From positions 1 through 12,684 of the forward strand of contig WTCN01000230.1 of assembly GCA_013138555.1 (NCBI GenBank): a stretch of DNA of 12,684 nucleotides, written 5' to 3'. The position numbers and the translations under genes are program-made. This DNA comes from Methyloprofundus sp. Its GTDB lineage: Bacteria; Pseudomonadota; Gammaproteobacteria; Methylococcales; Methylomonadaceae. The notes beneath the pieces are model-generated. The model made no database searches. It saw only the letters and a program-made list of their open reading frames with translations, and was not told the DNA's origin. Of the stretch, positions 1 through 6,476 are shown in pieces (positions within the stretch are counted from its first letter, which is position 1; each line of letters starts with the position of its first letter).

Positions 1-881
1 TCTGAAATTGCTTTGCAGGTGTTTGTTTCTGGTCTTTCGCCTTTGCTATAGGTTGAATTTTCTGTATCGGCTTCCCAGCCTGCATTGTTAAGTTGTTGAT
101 CTATTATCAGGCGTGTATCGGCTTCTGATAGGTCTAAGGTTGATTGTGAGATGGATTTAACAAAGGTGGTTTTGTCTTTTTCTGGTAGCTTATTAAACTC
201 TTTTGCTGCCTGTTCATTCGACTGCTCAAATTGTGAAGTGACTTCTGCAAGCTTTGCCTCTGCTTCTTGTGCTAACGTTTCCCATGTTTCTGCTTCTGAT
301 GTCATTTCAGCAGTACGTTTGTGTTCTGCTTTTAGCTTGCTGGCTTGAGCTTCTTTGAGGGCTTCTGCTACTTTAAGTCTTTGAGAGTCTTTCTGTTGTT
401 CTTTTGCTAAGATTCGGATGCGATCTTCTAGCTCTCTTACTTCAAGTGAAGGGTCGGTAGGCTCAATGAATTTTCCTGCATTGAAATTTTTGGCTTTATC
501 GCCTCCAAAACTTTTATGAAACCATACAGAAAGCATCCACGCTGTTTTTAGAGATTGTTTTGCATCTCGGTGGTTGGAGCTAAAGTCATGCGTTGCTTGA
601 TTCCCTACCTTTCTAATAAAGTGGAAGGCATCGAGTACATTTTTATCTAAATTTATTTGCTGGTGAATTTGGTTTAATAAGTCAAATTGACGGTTTTGAT
701 CATCAAGATTAATTCCTACTCTAGCGGCAATGTCTTGAGCAAGTGCTTCACCGAGCTGGCGAACCTTGACTAATGTGGTGTTAGGATCTGGGACAAACGC
801 GCGTTCGGCTGTGATACCTAACTGGGCAAGGAACTCATCATGCTTTGATAGGAAATCAAAATTAGACTTTCTTTCTTGCAT
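1..881 (-). CDS. hsdR: Type I restriction endonuclease R subunit, N-terminal part (cut by the window edge)
   Basis: This is the ATP-dependent translocase/nuclease subunit of a type I restriction-modification complex; only the first 293 residues are in the window. The start ATG is at 881, with a weak AGGA about 13 nt upstream. Residues 1-130 match the N-terminal domain of E. coli-type HsdR (DUF4145-like): KSNFDFL at 5-11, DPNTTLVKVRQLGEA at 32-46, and a later IRKVGNQATHDF. Next comes a charged Glu/Lys/Ala-rich coiled coil, roughly residues 145-235. The start of the nuclease domain follows (LIIDQQLNNAGWEADTE, then YSKGERPE). The catalytic nuclease residues and helicase motifs lie off the left edge, so integrity cannot be judged. 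No hsdM or hsdS is in the window; if linked, they are to the left. Family assignment is from recognised motifs. Confidence 0.9.
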   Translation of the reverse strand, partial: MQERKSNFDFLSKHDEFLAQLGITAERAFVPDPNTTLVKVRQLGEALAQDIAARVGINLDDQNRQFDLLNQIHQQINLDKNVLDAFHFIRKVGNQATHDFSSNHRDAKQSLKTAWMLSVWFHKSFGGDKAKNFNAGKFIEPTDPSLEVRELEDRIRILAKEQQKDSQRLKVAEALKEAQASKLKAEHKRTAEMTSEAETWETLAQEAEAKLAEVTSQFEQSNEQAAKEFNKLPEKDKTTFVKSISQSTLDLSEADTRLIIDQQLNNAGWEADTENSTYSKGERPETNTCKAIS

Positions 882-977
882 ATATATTAAAACGTCCTGT
901 TAGTCATATTTAGAGGTATTTAATTTAACATTATTAATGACAAGATAAGTAGACCTGAATAACCTTACTGTATTTCA

Positions 978-983
978 ATTATA
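978..983 (-). promoter_or_regulatory. Candidate -10 box for hsdR
   Basis: Read on the minus strand this is a perfect TATAAT, about 95 nt upstream of the hsdR ATG. No good -35 hexamer sits 16-18 nt upstream (the sequence there is A-rich, about TAGGAA). It is a weak call from one hexamer in AT-rich DNA. Confidence 0.3.
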
Positions 984-1096
984 GATCAAAAGCTAACTTT
1001 TCCTATTTTTTTGAATGCCCTCTCATGGCTGTTATGAATCAGTCAAAATAATTGGCTACTAACTTAACACGGGACAGGAGATATTTTACCGCGTAG

Positions 1097-1140
1097 GTTG
1101 GGCTAGCTTGTTAAGCGTCAGCGCAACAAGCTAACCCAAC
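1097..1140. repeat. Internal hairpin 1 of the fold-back element
   Basis: A 16-bp stem with one mismatch: GTTGGGCTAGCTTGTT (1097-1112) against AACAAGCTAACCCAAC (1125-1140). The 12-nt loop holds a further 3-bp GCG/CGC stem (1115-1117 with 1122-1124) around a TCAG tetraloop. Confidence 0.75.
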
Positions 1141-1172
1141 ATTTTCGGGTATATAGGTCGGTTAATTGAATT

Positions 1173-1202
1173 GTTGGGTTGCCAAAAAGACGGCAGCCCA
1201 AC
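1173..1202. repeat. Internal hairpin 2 of the fold-back element
   Basis: An 11-bp stem, GTTGGGTTGCC (1173-1183) against GGCAGCCCAAC (1192-1202), with one T-G position and an 8-nt loop. It shares the GTTGGG core with hairpin 1. Confidence 0.7.
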
Positions 1203-1291
1203 CTACGATATTTGTCCCGTTTTAAGTTCGTAGCCAAATAATCGTTGGGTGATAGAAGAAATAAAAAACTAATTTATAAACAGTGAGACAG

Positions 1292-1307
1292 GTAGGCTCA
1301 AGCCTAC
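1292..1307 (-). terminator. Small hairpin at the end of the leftward operon
   Basis: GTAGGCT (1292-1298) and AGCCTAC (1301-1307) form a 6-bp stem with a 4-nt loop. The hairpin overlaps the TAG stop of the flavoprotein gene. On the minus strand a T6 run (1263-1268) follows only about 24 nt later, too far for a canonical intrinsic terminator. It may stabilise the mRNA end or act with the fold-back element just downstream. Confidence 0.3.
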
Positions 1308-2605
1308 TCCCCTTTTAATTGCTGTTTTTTAAATTTTGCAAAGGCTCGGTTTTCCTTAAATTCGACCAGTTTATGAATGACATAAAGTAACTTAAAAGCA
1401 AACAGAGGGAGTTTAATCTGAGAATTATTATATGCATCGCCCGATAAAACCGAGATAACGGCTGATTTTAATTTCTGTTTAACGGGGTGCTGGCTTGCCT
1501 CATCAGAGGCCATCAATAATTTATGTAATGCCGGACTGTTAAAACGATAGATAAACCAGCAAAAAGCTTTTATTTCTGCGGCGACCGATTTTTCAAACTG
1601 GCTAATTAATTGTTTGTCAGTGCTTGTGTTATTAAGCAACTGATCAACCAGCTCTGCGCCTCTCGTGGCACTTTGCATGGCGAGATAAACACCGCTGGAA
1701 AAAACTGGATCGACAAAAGCATAAGCATCGCCAATTAATAGAAAACCATCACCCGACATAATGCTGGACTGATAAGAATAATTTCCTGTTGCCTGTATCT
1801 CACCCTCTAATTGAGCATCTTTCATGCGCTGACTGATTTTAGGAATCAGATTTAAAGTATTATGAAAAAATGTGTTTAAATCGGTGTCGCGTGTTTTTAA
1901 GTAATCTGGCCAGCAGACACAGCCAATACTCATCGTACCGTCTTTAAGCGGGATCAGCCATACCCAGCCATGTTGAAACCAATAAATACTGATATTCCCT
2001 GCATCTTTGCCAGCTCTGCGTTCAACATTTTTAAAATGACCAAAAATAGCCGCCATCTTGTGTTTTGGGTTTTTATGTTTGCTATTGAGTTGCTGTGCCA
2101 ATAGCGTATCTCGCCCTGATGCATCAACCAGATAGCGGCTAGTAAATTCATGCTGTTGACCCTGTTCATCGACAGCAAACACTTTTTTGAGCGAATCATT
2201 TAACTCAGTGTGGGTGACGCTCATGCCTTCAAGAGCGGTAACGCCTTTTTTCTGGCAGTTTCTAAATAATATTTCATCCAGCTCAGAGCGTCTGACTTCA
2301 TAGGCAAAAGCAGGGCTGTTATTAGTCGCTTTAGCAAAATAAAAGGTATCCAGTGCCAGCGGGGTCTCTAAGGAGTTGAATTCAGCAGCGTATTTCTTAA
2401 TCCCTATCGCATCAACCTGATCAAGTACGCCGAGTTTTTCAAAGATTGGTAAATTCATCGGTAATAAGGACTCACCGATATGAAAACGGGGATGATGGGC
2501 TTTTTCTAGCAGACAAATATCATGGCCTTTTTCAGCGAGTAAACTGGCAATAGTGGTTCCTGCCGGTCCGCCGCCAATCACTAAAACATCAAAGTGTGAT
2601 TTCAT
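1304..2605 (-). CDS. Halogenase-like FAD-dependent oxidoreductase of an aryl-polyene-type locus
   Basis: This 433-residue protein resembles the flavin-dependent halogenase/monooxygenase superfamily. The dinucleotide-binding GGGPAG is at residues 11-16 with the acidic E34 at the end of the second strand. The family motif GESLLP follows at 44-49, WVWLIP at 214-219 fits the halogenase WxWxIP signature, and GDA at 292-294 with DPVFSSGV at 299-306 is the second FAD motif. K71 in KYAAEF sits where phenolic halogenases carry their catalytic Lys; that alignment is by eye. ATG 2605 is chosen because it directly precedes the FAD fold and lies one nt after the ketoreductase stop; an in-frame extension to 2662 would overlap that gene by 56 nt and add residues unlike the family. 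It is last in the operon. It could halogenate or hydroxylate the aryl head, or merely oxidise; it needs a flavin reductase partner not seen here. Confidence 0.8.
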   Translation of the reverse strand: MKSHFDVLVIGGGPAGTTIASLLAEKGHDICLLEKAHHPRFHIGESLLPMNLPIFEKLGVLDQVDAIGIKKYAAEFNSLETPLALDTFYFAKATNNSPAFAYEVRRSELDEILFRNCQKKGVTALEGMSVTHTELNDSLKKVFAVDEQGQQHEFTSRYLVDASGRDTLLAQQLNSKHKNPKHKMAAIFGHFKNVERRAGKDAGNISIYWFQHGWVWLIPLKDGTMSIGCVCWPDYLKTRDTDLNTFFHNTLNLIPKISQRMKDAQLEGEIQATGNYSYQSSIMSGDGFLLIGDAYAFVDPVFSSGVYLAMQSATRGAELVDQLLNNTSTDKQLISQFEKSVAAEIKAFCWFIYRFNSPALHKLLMASDEASQHPVKQKLKSAVISVLSGDAYNNSQIKLPLFAFKLLYVIHKLVEFKENRAFAKFKKQQLKGE

Positions 2606-2606
2606 T

Positions 2607-3326
2607 TTAGGCCATTGCTCCATTGATATTAATAATTTGTCCTGAGATATAGCTAGCATCATCAGAGCATAAAAAAGCCGCGAGAGCCGCGACTTCTTCT
2701 GGCTTTCCTGCGCGTTTCATCGGCACGATGTTTTTAATCATTTGCTTATCAAAACTATTTTCCGTCATCGTGCCTTCAATAATGCCGGGCGCAATCGCAT
2801 TAACGGTAATTTTCCGGGATGCCAGTTCCTGTGCCAATGATTTGGTTGCACCATTTAACGCGGCTTTTGCTGCTGAATAGTTGCATTGTCCACGGTTGCC
2901 CATTACACCGGCAACAGATGACATATTAATGATGCGTCCCCAGCGGCTTTGTATCATCGGCATTAATAGCGGTTGAGTGACGTTATAAAAACCATGTAGA
3001 GACACATCGATGACATCTACCCAGTTTTCCCGGCTCATTCCAGCCAACGGAGCATCACGGTGTATGCCTGCGTTATTGATGATAATCTGGATAAGACCTG
3101 ATGCAGAAAGTTTTTTCACCGCTTCTTCAGTCGCTGTTGCATCACAAACATCGAAGGCACAGGCTTCGGCTGAGCCGCCTTGTTGCTGGATGTTATCGGC
3201 CACCTGTTGTGCTTTTGCGTAATGATGATTGCTATGCACAATCACATGGATGTTGTTTGCTGCGAGGCGATAGCAAATAGCAGAGCCTATATCGCCACTC
3301 GCGCCAGTAATAAGTGCTTTTTTCAT
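2607..3326 (-). CDS. fabG: 3-oxoacyl-ACP reductase, FabG/ApeQ type
   Basis: A short-chain dehydrogenase of 239 residues, the usual FabG length. It reduces beta-ketoacyl-ACP to beta-hydroxyacyl-ACP with NADPH in the cytosol. The cofactor motif TGASGDIG is at 7-14 and NNAG at 84-87. The catalytic set is N110-region helix, S137 (in MSSVAG), Y150 and K154 (YSAAK). The C-terminus (ISGQIININGAMA) is typical FabG. The start lies 2 nt after the ApeP-like stop, and the stop lies 1 nt before the flavoprotein start, so translation is probably coupled. In context it would reduce the growing polyene chain, working with the two dehydratases. All key residues are present. Sequence alone does not separate it from housekeeping FabG; the operon does. 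Confidence 0.92.
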   Translation of the reverse strand: MKKALITGASGDIGSAICYRLAANNIHVIVHSNHHYAKAQQVADNIQQQGGSAEACAFDVCDATATEEAVKKLSASGLIQIIINNAGIHRDAPLAGMSRENWVDVIDVSLHGFYNVTQPLLMPMIQSRWGRIINMSSVAGVMGNRGQCNYSAAKAALNGATKSLAQELASRKITVNAIAPGIIEGTMTENSFDKQMIKNIVPMKRAGKPEEVAALAAFLCSDDASYISGQIININGAMA

Positions 3327-3328
3327 AT

Positions 3329-3757
3329 TTAAGTATTAATAACGGTTGCTCGGGCATCAAGCAGTAAAGTGTCATGACTGTCGCTAATGCGCAATAAATA
3401 GACCGCGCCATTTTCTATTTTTAGTTCAGCATTGGCTTCTATATGTAAGGGGCCTGTTACGGTATCCAGGGAATCAATATAAAAATGAGCGTTGCGTACT
3501 GCTGCGAGATAGCCTGGAGTAGACTTGCCTGATAACAGGCCGCCATGTATTGCCATGCATTGTGCACCATACTCTATAAGGTGTATGACAGAAAGGCTAC
3601 CGGCTAAACGTAATGGGTTGTCGCTGAGCAGGTGAGACTGTGTGCTGCAATGAATTTGCTGTGTATTCCATGCATCCACCTGGTCAATAAGTATCATCGG
3701 GGCTGCATGTGGAATAAGGTGGGCAAATTGTGTTTGATTTAAAGGCTTATTGTTCAT
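3329..3757 (-). CDS. Hotdog-fold 3-hydroxyacyl-ACP dehydratase, ApeP-like
   Basis: A 142-residue single hotdog domain of the FabZ/FabA superfamily, predicted to dehydrate beta-hydroxyacyl-ACP to the trans-enoyl form. LIPHAAPMILIDQV (14-27) carries the conserved PHxxPxxLxD element with the candidate catalytic H17. IEYGAQ (61-66) supplies the helix acid E62 and the following AQ pair. ATG 3757 is chosen because it overlaps the end of the acyltransferase gene by 11 nt (ATGAACAATAA), a classic coupling arrangement. ATG 3784 would add nine residues and remains possible. No clear Shine-Dalgarno precedes it. Aryl-polyene loci use two dehydratases, and this is the ApeP-type member next to the ketoreductase, as is common in such loci. 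Confidence 0.82.
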   Translation of the reverse strand: MNNKPLNQTQFAHLIPHAAPMILIDQVDAWNTQQIHCSTQSHLLSDNPLRLAGSLSVIHLIEYGAQCMAIHGGLLSGKSTPGYLAAVRNAHFYIDSLDTVTGPLHIEANAELKIENGAVYLLRISDSHDTLLLDARATVINT

Positions 3758-4664
3758 CTTGTTTATTTTGTTGCCAATAATCATAAAAATTAAACCAGTT
3801 ATAAGGTGTTTCCAGCATTTGTTTTTCTAAAATATCAGCATATTTCTGCGTGTAGGCCTGTATGTCTTGCTGCCTTGTTTTTCGATTCAGGGTGACTTTA
3901 TCCGCCAGTAGTTCGAAGCTGACTTTATAGCGGTTTCCACCTAGATAGACACCAAAAAATACAATAATAGGAATATCTAACGCGGCAGCGATCAAAACCG
4001 GAGCCGATGACATCTGCACAGGTTCACCTAATAAACTACAGGTGACCGTCTTTTCATTCGCTGTCCCCATAAGCCTGTCACCTAATAAACCTACGGTAAT
4101 TCCCTGGTCGGTTGCCTCTTTTACTTTTAGCAGACTACTAGGGCTCCCATCCAGAGTAATCAGTGTGTCTGCTGCATCAAGATTAAGTGCATTAAGGACT
4201 TTTACCATCATAGGGGCTTGCAGCTCATGCATGAGAATCTTAATAGGTAAAGGGTGGTTTTGTAAGCCATAACTACGCAATATTTCAAAACTACCGATAT
4301 GACTTCCCAGAAGCAGGCAGCCAATGCCTTTTTTATTATATTTAAGGGGCATATTTTTATCCGGGAAAATAATATGCAATTTAGAAAATTGCCCGGTCAG
4401 TAAATAGACCCGGTCCAGAATAGTTGAGGCAAACGCATGTATATGCTTGAGACTATCCAGCCAGGTTACTTTACGTTTTAACACTTTTGCCAGATATTGT
4501 TGAGATGCCTTGCGTTGCGGGGTGGCAAACAGAAAAAAGTACAAAGAAATAGGATAAAGAAAGCTGCGTGCCACGGGGCGGCCAAGATGCAAAGCAATCC
4601 AGCGTATCAATAATAGCGTGGATGTGTTGCTACGTTCATCAAAGTTTTGCCATTGTTTACTCAT
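3747..4664 (-). CDS. LpxL/HtrB-like lysophospholipid-type acyltransferase (C-terminal half of ApeJ-like proteins)
   Basis: A 305-residue member of the lipid A late acyltransferase family. The N-terminal WQNFDERSNTS and the hydrophobic stretch LLLIRWIALHLGRP to YPISLYFFLF (about 17-46) match the membrane-bound start typical of APE-cluster acyltransferases. GSHIGSFE (120-127) is the HX4E catalytic motif, with H122 and E127. It should sit on the inner membrane and transfer an acyl chain to a lipid or glycolipid acceptor. ATG 4664 is chosen because it overlaps the preceding stop in ATGAGTAA and fits the family; an in-frame start at 4724 would lie inside the dehydratase gene. In E. coli-type APE loci this domain is fused behind a family 2 glycosyltransferase; here the glycosyltransferase is a separate gene on the other strand (8240-9004). 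Confidence 0.85.
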   Translation of the reverse strand: MSKQWQNFDERSNTSTLLLIRWIALHLGRPVARSFLYPISLYFFLFATPQRKASQQYLAKVLKRKVTWLDSLKHIHAFASTILDRVYLLTGQFSKLHIIFPDKNMPLKYNKKGIGCLLLGSHIGSFEILRSYGLQNHPLPIKILMHELQAPMMVKVLNALNLDAADTLITLDGSPSSLLKVKEATDQGITVGLLGDRLMGTANEKTVTCSLLGEPVQMSSAPVLIAAALDIPIIVFFGVYLGGNRYKVSFELLADKVTLNRKTRQQDIQAYTQKYADILEKQMLETPYNWFNFYDYWQQNKQDEQ

Positions 4665-4977
4665 GCGCAGTCTCTTGTTTTGCTTTGATAATAAATGCAC
4701 CTGTGACCAGGGTATGTGTCGCATGACTACAGGTAAATTTAATTTTTTTCTCAGATGATTGCATGAGTTTGATAGTGAATTGCTGATCAGGATTGAGGGG
4801 GTAGAGAAATTTTGCCTGGGCTAAAGTATCAATCGTATATTCAGGCTGCCAGTTTAAAAGTTGTTGCTGTACATAATTTAATATTACCACGCCAGGCACA
4901 ATAGGGTTATCTGGAAAGTGTCCAGCAAAGCAAGGGTGAGTCGCAGGTATGCAATAGTGCTGTTTATTTTCTAACAA
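4657..4977 (-). CDS. Small hotdog-fold dehydratase, ApeI-like
   Basis: A 106-residue hotdog protein. The motif HPCFAGHFPDNPIVPGVV (14-31) matches the FabA/FabZ-like active-site loop, with H20 in GHFP as the candidate catalytic His. The length fits the ApeI family, which is shorter than FabZ. Predicted role: dehydration of beta-hydroxyacyl-ACP during polyene chain growth. The start is a TTG at 4977, overlapping the ligase stop by 14 nt. No ATG or GTG precedes the conserved motif in frame, and an in-frame stop lies just upstream. There is no Shine-Dalgarno, so translation probably depends on ribosomes finishing the ligase gene. Its end overlaps the acyltransferase start by 8 nt. Confidence 0.82.
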   Translation of the reverse strand: MLENKQHYCIPATHPCFAGHFPDNPIVPGVVILNYVQQQLLNWQPEYTIDTLAQAKFLYPLNPDQQFTIKLMQSSEKKIKFTCSHATHTLVTGAFIIKAKQETAHE

Positions 4978-6301
4978 GGTGGTATGTCCGTATCAGTTGG
5001 TCAAGCTCGGTTTTGATAAGTTTACCCATCGTATTACGTGGTAAAGCAGAGACTGCGTATATTGCACGTGGCATAAAGACTTCGTCAATGGATTGTTTTA
5101 AATGCTGGATAATGGTTTGTTTGGGTAACTGGCTAACAACCAGTGCAGATAAACGTTCATTATTGCTGGGAAAGAATACACCATCTTCAATGCCTTTGAT
5201 TGAGGTCAGTCGCTGGTTAAGGTCGCTGAGTGATGCTCTTTTTCCGGCAATTTTGATGGTGTCGGCAGAGCGGCCTAACAGGGTGAAAAGTCCCTGTTTA
5301 TCAATAGTGAAATTATCATCCAAAATCTGTGGTTTGGCAATATGTCCCCCTTGTAAAATAAATTGTCCCTGTTTTTGGGCTAGCTGGATAGTCGCGTAAG
5401 GTCTCCATTGTTCAGATATAGTCGCACGGCGTGTCGCAAAAGAGAGGGTTTCGGTACTGCCAAATAATTCAAATACAGGGGCTTGTAACTTCTGTTCAAT
5501 TTGCTTTGCCAGATCCCTACTCATCGGTGCTGTTGAAGATAGGATAAATTTAATATCAGCCCAGTCACTGCTAATTTGACTACAGCTTTTTAAATGTCTT
5601 GGGGTAGAAATCAGGATTTTATCAGCTGCTAAGGCTGACAGAGCAGTATTGATGTCTTGCGGATAAAAAGGACGGCTATTATGTAAACTCAGCTGGGAAA
5701 ATAAAACCCAGAAGAGTGATGTTTCCAAACCATACATATGTTGCATGGGAGCGGTCGATAAGACAGTCATGCTCTGGTTTTGCAGATTAAAACGCTGTAA
5801 TGCCAACTGCGCAGATGTCTGGAATTCACGCCAGGTTTTTTGTATGGCCTTGGGCTGCCCAGTGCTACCCGAAGTAAAAGAAATCGAGAGTGGGATGTCG
5901 ATATCTATCAGCGGGAAAGGCTTGCTGCTTTTGTCTAATTGCGCATAACTAAGGAATAGGTCTGCCTTGGCTTTATCGTCACTTAATAGATAGCTATCAG
6001 GATAATTGGTCGTTAAATTTAACAGGGTTTCTGGAGCCTGGTTGGAGGGCAGTAGCGATGTTTGCTGACGTATGCAGGCAGCGAGATAGGCAACGATGAA
6101 GAGGTAACGATCCTGGCATAGGTTAATGACATGGTTTTTTTCAGGTAATTTTTCACTGAGTGACACAGCATGGGCTAATAAGTCAGCACGACTCATAATG
6201 CCTGAAGGGCAGATGCAAAAAGCGCTATTCAGCGTATTCTGTAAGGTGCTAGTTAAAGAAATAGTGTGGGGATTGTGTTGTGTCAAGTTAAGTGCGGTCA
6301 A
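4964..6301 (-). CDS. AMP-dependent acyl/aryl ligase, ApeH-like
   Basis: A 445-residue member of the ANL adenylating superfamily, which activates a carboxylate with ATP and loads it onto CoA or an ACP. The P-loop SGSTGQPK is at 144-151. PMQHMYGLE follows at about 185-193. FGSTE (280-284) is the A5 motif, GRSADTIKIAGKR (about 343-355) the hinge region, and LPRNTMGK (420-427) the C-terminal motif with catalytic K427. Length is normal for the compact ApeH type. In APE pathways the equivalent enzyme activates 4-hydroxybenzoate-like starters; the substrate here is inferred from context. It is first in the leftward operon. The start is TTG 6301 with no Shine-Dalgarno. ATG 6193 is the next option but would remove N-terminal family sequence. 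Confidence 0.87.
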   Translation of the reverse strand: MTALNLTQHNPHTISLTSTLQNTLNSAFCICPSGIMSRADLLAHAVSLSEKLPEKNHVINLCQDRYLFIVAYLAACIRQQTSLLPSNQAPETLLNLTTNYPDSYLLSDDKAKADLFLSYAQLDKSSKPFPLIDIDIPLSISFTSGSTGQPKAIQKTWREFQTSAQLALQRFNLQNQSMTVLSTAPMQHMYGLETSLFWVLFSQLSLHNSRPFYPQDINTALSALAADKILISTPRHLKSCSQISSDWADIKFILSSTAPMSRDLAKQIEQKLQAPVFELFGSTETLSFATRRATISEQWRPYATIQLAQKQGQFILQGGHIAKPQILDDNFTIDKQGLFTLLGRSADTIKIAGKRASLSDLNQRLTSIKGIEDGVFFPSNNERLSALVVSQLPKQTIIQHLKQSIDEVFMPRAIYAVSALPRNTMGKLIKTELDQLIRTYHLVRK

Positions 6302-6321
6302 TAAACTAATTTGAATGGGGT

Positions 6322-6351
6322 ATTTTAGCTGTTAGCAGTGATGCTATTCAA
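6322..6351 (-). promoter_or_regulatory. Candidate sigma-70 promoter of the leftward operon
   Basis: On the minus strand, TTGAAT (6346-6351) and TAAAAT (6322-6327) are separated by 18 nt. This gives four of six matches at -35 and five of six at -10. The predicted start would leave a leader of only about 14 nt before the TTG start codon at 6301. Confidence 0.45.
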
Positions 6352-6404
6352 GTTTAGAGCTAAATTTAGAGAGTATATTGGATGCAAAGATTTATCTGTG
6401 TCTA

Positions 6405-6413
6405 TGTTAAAAT
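6405..6413 (+). promoter_or_regulatory. Candidate extended -10 promoter of the rightward operon
   Basis: TGTTAAAAT carries the extended TGn element followed by TAAAAT (five of six matches to consensus). No convincing -35 sits at standard spacing; TTGGAT at 6378-6383 is too far. The leader to the permease start would be about 50 nt. Confidence 0.35.
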
Positions 6414-6446
6414 ACTGGGCTGAATAATATTTTCCAGCGGAGTGAA

Positions 6447-6476
6447 ATGAAGCGATTTTGGGTAAGGGAATGCTAA
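6447..6476 (+). CDS. Possible 9-codon leader peptide ORF overlapping the permease start
   Basis: ATG 6447 has the best ribosome site in this region: GGAG at 6439-6442 with a 4-nt spacer. It reads MKRFWVREC and stops with TAA at 6474-6476. The permease ATG at 6470 lies inside the last codons, in another frame, so a terminating ribosome could restart there. No family is recognisable. It may be chance, but the strong ribosome site otherwise has no properly spaced start to serve. Confidence 0.3.
   Translation: MKRFWVREC

Larger units (their letters stand above)
1053..1236. mobile_element. MITE-like fold-back element with terminal inverted repeats and possible target duplication
   Basis: The ends are inverted repeats: 1052-1076 against 1213-1237 match at 23 of 25 positions (TTGGCTAC-N-AACTTAA-N-ACGGGACA). 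The homology resumes inward, where CGTAGGTTGGGCT near 1092-1104 is mirrored at about 1196-1208. Two internal hairpins (1097-1140 and 1173-1202) lie inside. AATAAT occurs directly outside both ends (1047-1052 and 1237-1242), which would be a 6-bp target-site duplication if the element is TGGCTAC...GTAGCCA. There is no coding capacity, so any movement would need a transposase in trans. GTTGGG/CCCAAC palindromes are common dispersed repeats in many gammaproteobacteria, so a large REP-type repeat is the alternative. It lies between the flavoprotein operon and hsdR and could act as a two-way transcription barrier. Confidence 0.6.

Noticed and set aside
151..348. Plus-strand 65-codon ORF rich in Ser and Ala
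   Set aside because: It is the antisense shadow of the HsdR coiled-coil region, with no ribosome site or family match.
1053..1236. CRISPR-like repeat cluster
   Set aside because: The repeated GTTGGG units are inverted, not evenly spaced direct repeats, and there are no cas genes.
2606..2662. N-terminal extension of the flavoprotein to an ATG at 2662
   Set aside because: It would overlap the ketoreductase by 56 nt, and the added residues precede a normal FAD-binding start at 2605.
5013..5399. Plus-strand 128-codon ORF opposite the ligase
   Set aside because: It is an open shadow of a real gene whose motifs (GKR hinge, PRNTMGK) lie on the minus strand.
6302..6446. A small gene in the divergent intergenic region
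   Set aside because: No ORF with a ribosome site and family resemblance is present; only promoter-like sequence is seen.
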